Positions 47,220 to 47,517 of a stretch of 47,517 bases of DNA are shown here, in pieces (positions within the stretch are counted from its first letter, which is position 1; every line of letters starts with the position of its first letter). Source of the DNA: a virus. The stretch covers positions 1-47,517 of IMG/VR virus record IMGVR_UViG_3300037316_000124; one strand, 5' to 3'. Both the position numbers and the translations under genes were made by a program. The notes under the pieces were generated by a model that did no database searches, was not told the DNA's origin, and saw only the letters and a list, made by a program, of their open reading frames with translations.

Positions 47220-47517
47220 GGGCGGCCTCCATCGCTTCTCTGCAGCGGTCGTCCCACTCGGGCGCGCGCTTCCACGAGGACGACCGCTCCAGCAGGTCCG
47301 CGCCGTAGTACTGCGTGTTCGCGCCGTGAATGGAGCAGATCATGGGGGGTTCCACGTGAATCAGACTTTCACTCACGCTGCAGCTTTTCACGCCGATACT
47401 TTTCACGCCCCGCAGCCATGCGGTATCCTCGCCTGTGGCGCCTCTGGCCTTCGGCAGCGCCTCGAACGGGCGGCGTTCCCAGGTGGCACGCCAGTAGGCG
47501 AGGGATGAGCCGAGGCA
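47212..47517 (-). CDS. Family 2-like glycosyltransferase, C-terminal part (continues at 637-1)
   Basis: The frame enters the window at the right edge and reads ...ATWERRPFEALPKARG, VKSIGVKSCSVSESLIHVE and QYYGADLLERSSSWKRAPEW to its stop at 47212. Bases 47391-47517 duplicate 1-127. Residues in this part include the acceptor-binding end of the enzyme. A GTG at 47406 is internal and not a start. Confidence 0.88.
   Translation of the reverse strand, partial: CLGSSLAYWRATWERRPFEALPKARGATGEDTAWLRGVKSIGVKSCSVSESLIHVEPPMICSIHGANTQYYGADLLERSSSWKRAPEWDDRCREAMEAARV
47391..47517. repeat. Terminal direct repeat, right copy
   Basis: Identical to 1-127. Together they show the contig is closed and circular, with 47,390 unique bases. 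Confidence 0.95.

Noticed and set aside
1-47517. CRISPR array, diversity-generating retroelement or rRNA
   Set aside because: No regularly spaced repeats, no reverse transcriptase-like protein and no rRNA-like sequence were seen; the fibre-like genes show no template/variable repeat pair by eye.

Overview
This window is one complete circular tailed-phage genome, cut open inside a gene. Bases 1-127 are identical to 47391-47517, so the unique circle is 47,390 bp. A glycosyltransferase gene that runs off the left end continues in frame from base 47390 to give one 271-residue protein. The phage is a temperate siphovirus: it has a tyrosine integrase, an excisionase-like gene, an attP core made of the 3' half of a tRNA-Arg(UCG), a 1104-residue tape measure protein, a lambda-type G/GT frameshift and no sheath gene. 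The DNA is GC-rich by eye. The host cannot be read directly. Exported proteins that begin with a signal peptide followed by an AQY-PPSGG stretch, and beta-sandwich or lectin-like tail domains, remind me of soil Acidobacteriota (Bryobacter/Solibacter type), but this is a weak inference.

Almost all genes lie on the minus strand, so transcription runs from high to low coordinates. From 11.4 kb down to 3.2 kb lies the early/replication region: a strong promoter (TTGACA-17-CATAAT, 11403-11375), a ribbon-helix-helix protein, a RecT-like annealing protein, Gp157, several small proteins, a VRR-NUC nuclease, excisionase, integrase, attP and a replisome-organiser-like protein. It runs on into the small and large terminase genes (3219-1368) and an HNH protein. 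Beyond the junction (637-1 and 47.5-41.5 kb) is a tightly overlapping accessory block with four glycosyltransferase-like proteins, an FkbM-type methyltransferase, two paralogous DNA methyltransferases and small membrane or coiled-coil proteins. It is followed by a GIY-YIG-like/DUF29 unit (41.5-39.9 kb) that ends at a clear intrinsic terminator (39865-39895).

Just past that terminator a candidate promoter starts the late region: small membrane proteins (possible lysis genes), portal, KTSC protein, gpF-like head protein, gp10-like protein, protease/scaffold, cement protein, major capsid protein, connector, three proteins with Sec signal peptides, neck proteins, tail tube, G/GT chaperones, tape measure, a 1102-residue tail-tip protein and distal tail proteins (39.8-14.0 kb).

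Plus-strand genes form islands inserted into this plan. They are a lysogeny/moron cluster at 11.4-14.0 kb (a putative regulator, a gene with a 16-G tract, two exported proteins behind a duplicated regulatory module, and three one-helix coiled-coil membrane proteins), a double-HNH homing endonuclease beside the capsid gene (27.97-29.03 kb), two small genes at 32.3-32.8 kb, and an HTH gene at 35.2 kb. The most unusual points are the modification block between terminase and portal, the signal-peptide proteins inside the virion operon, the repeated regulatory module with related GTACC/GGTAC sites, and the D-arm-less tRNA-like attP.
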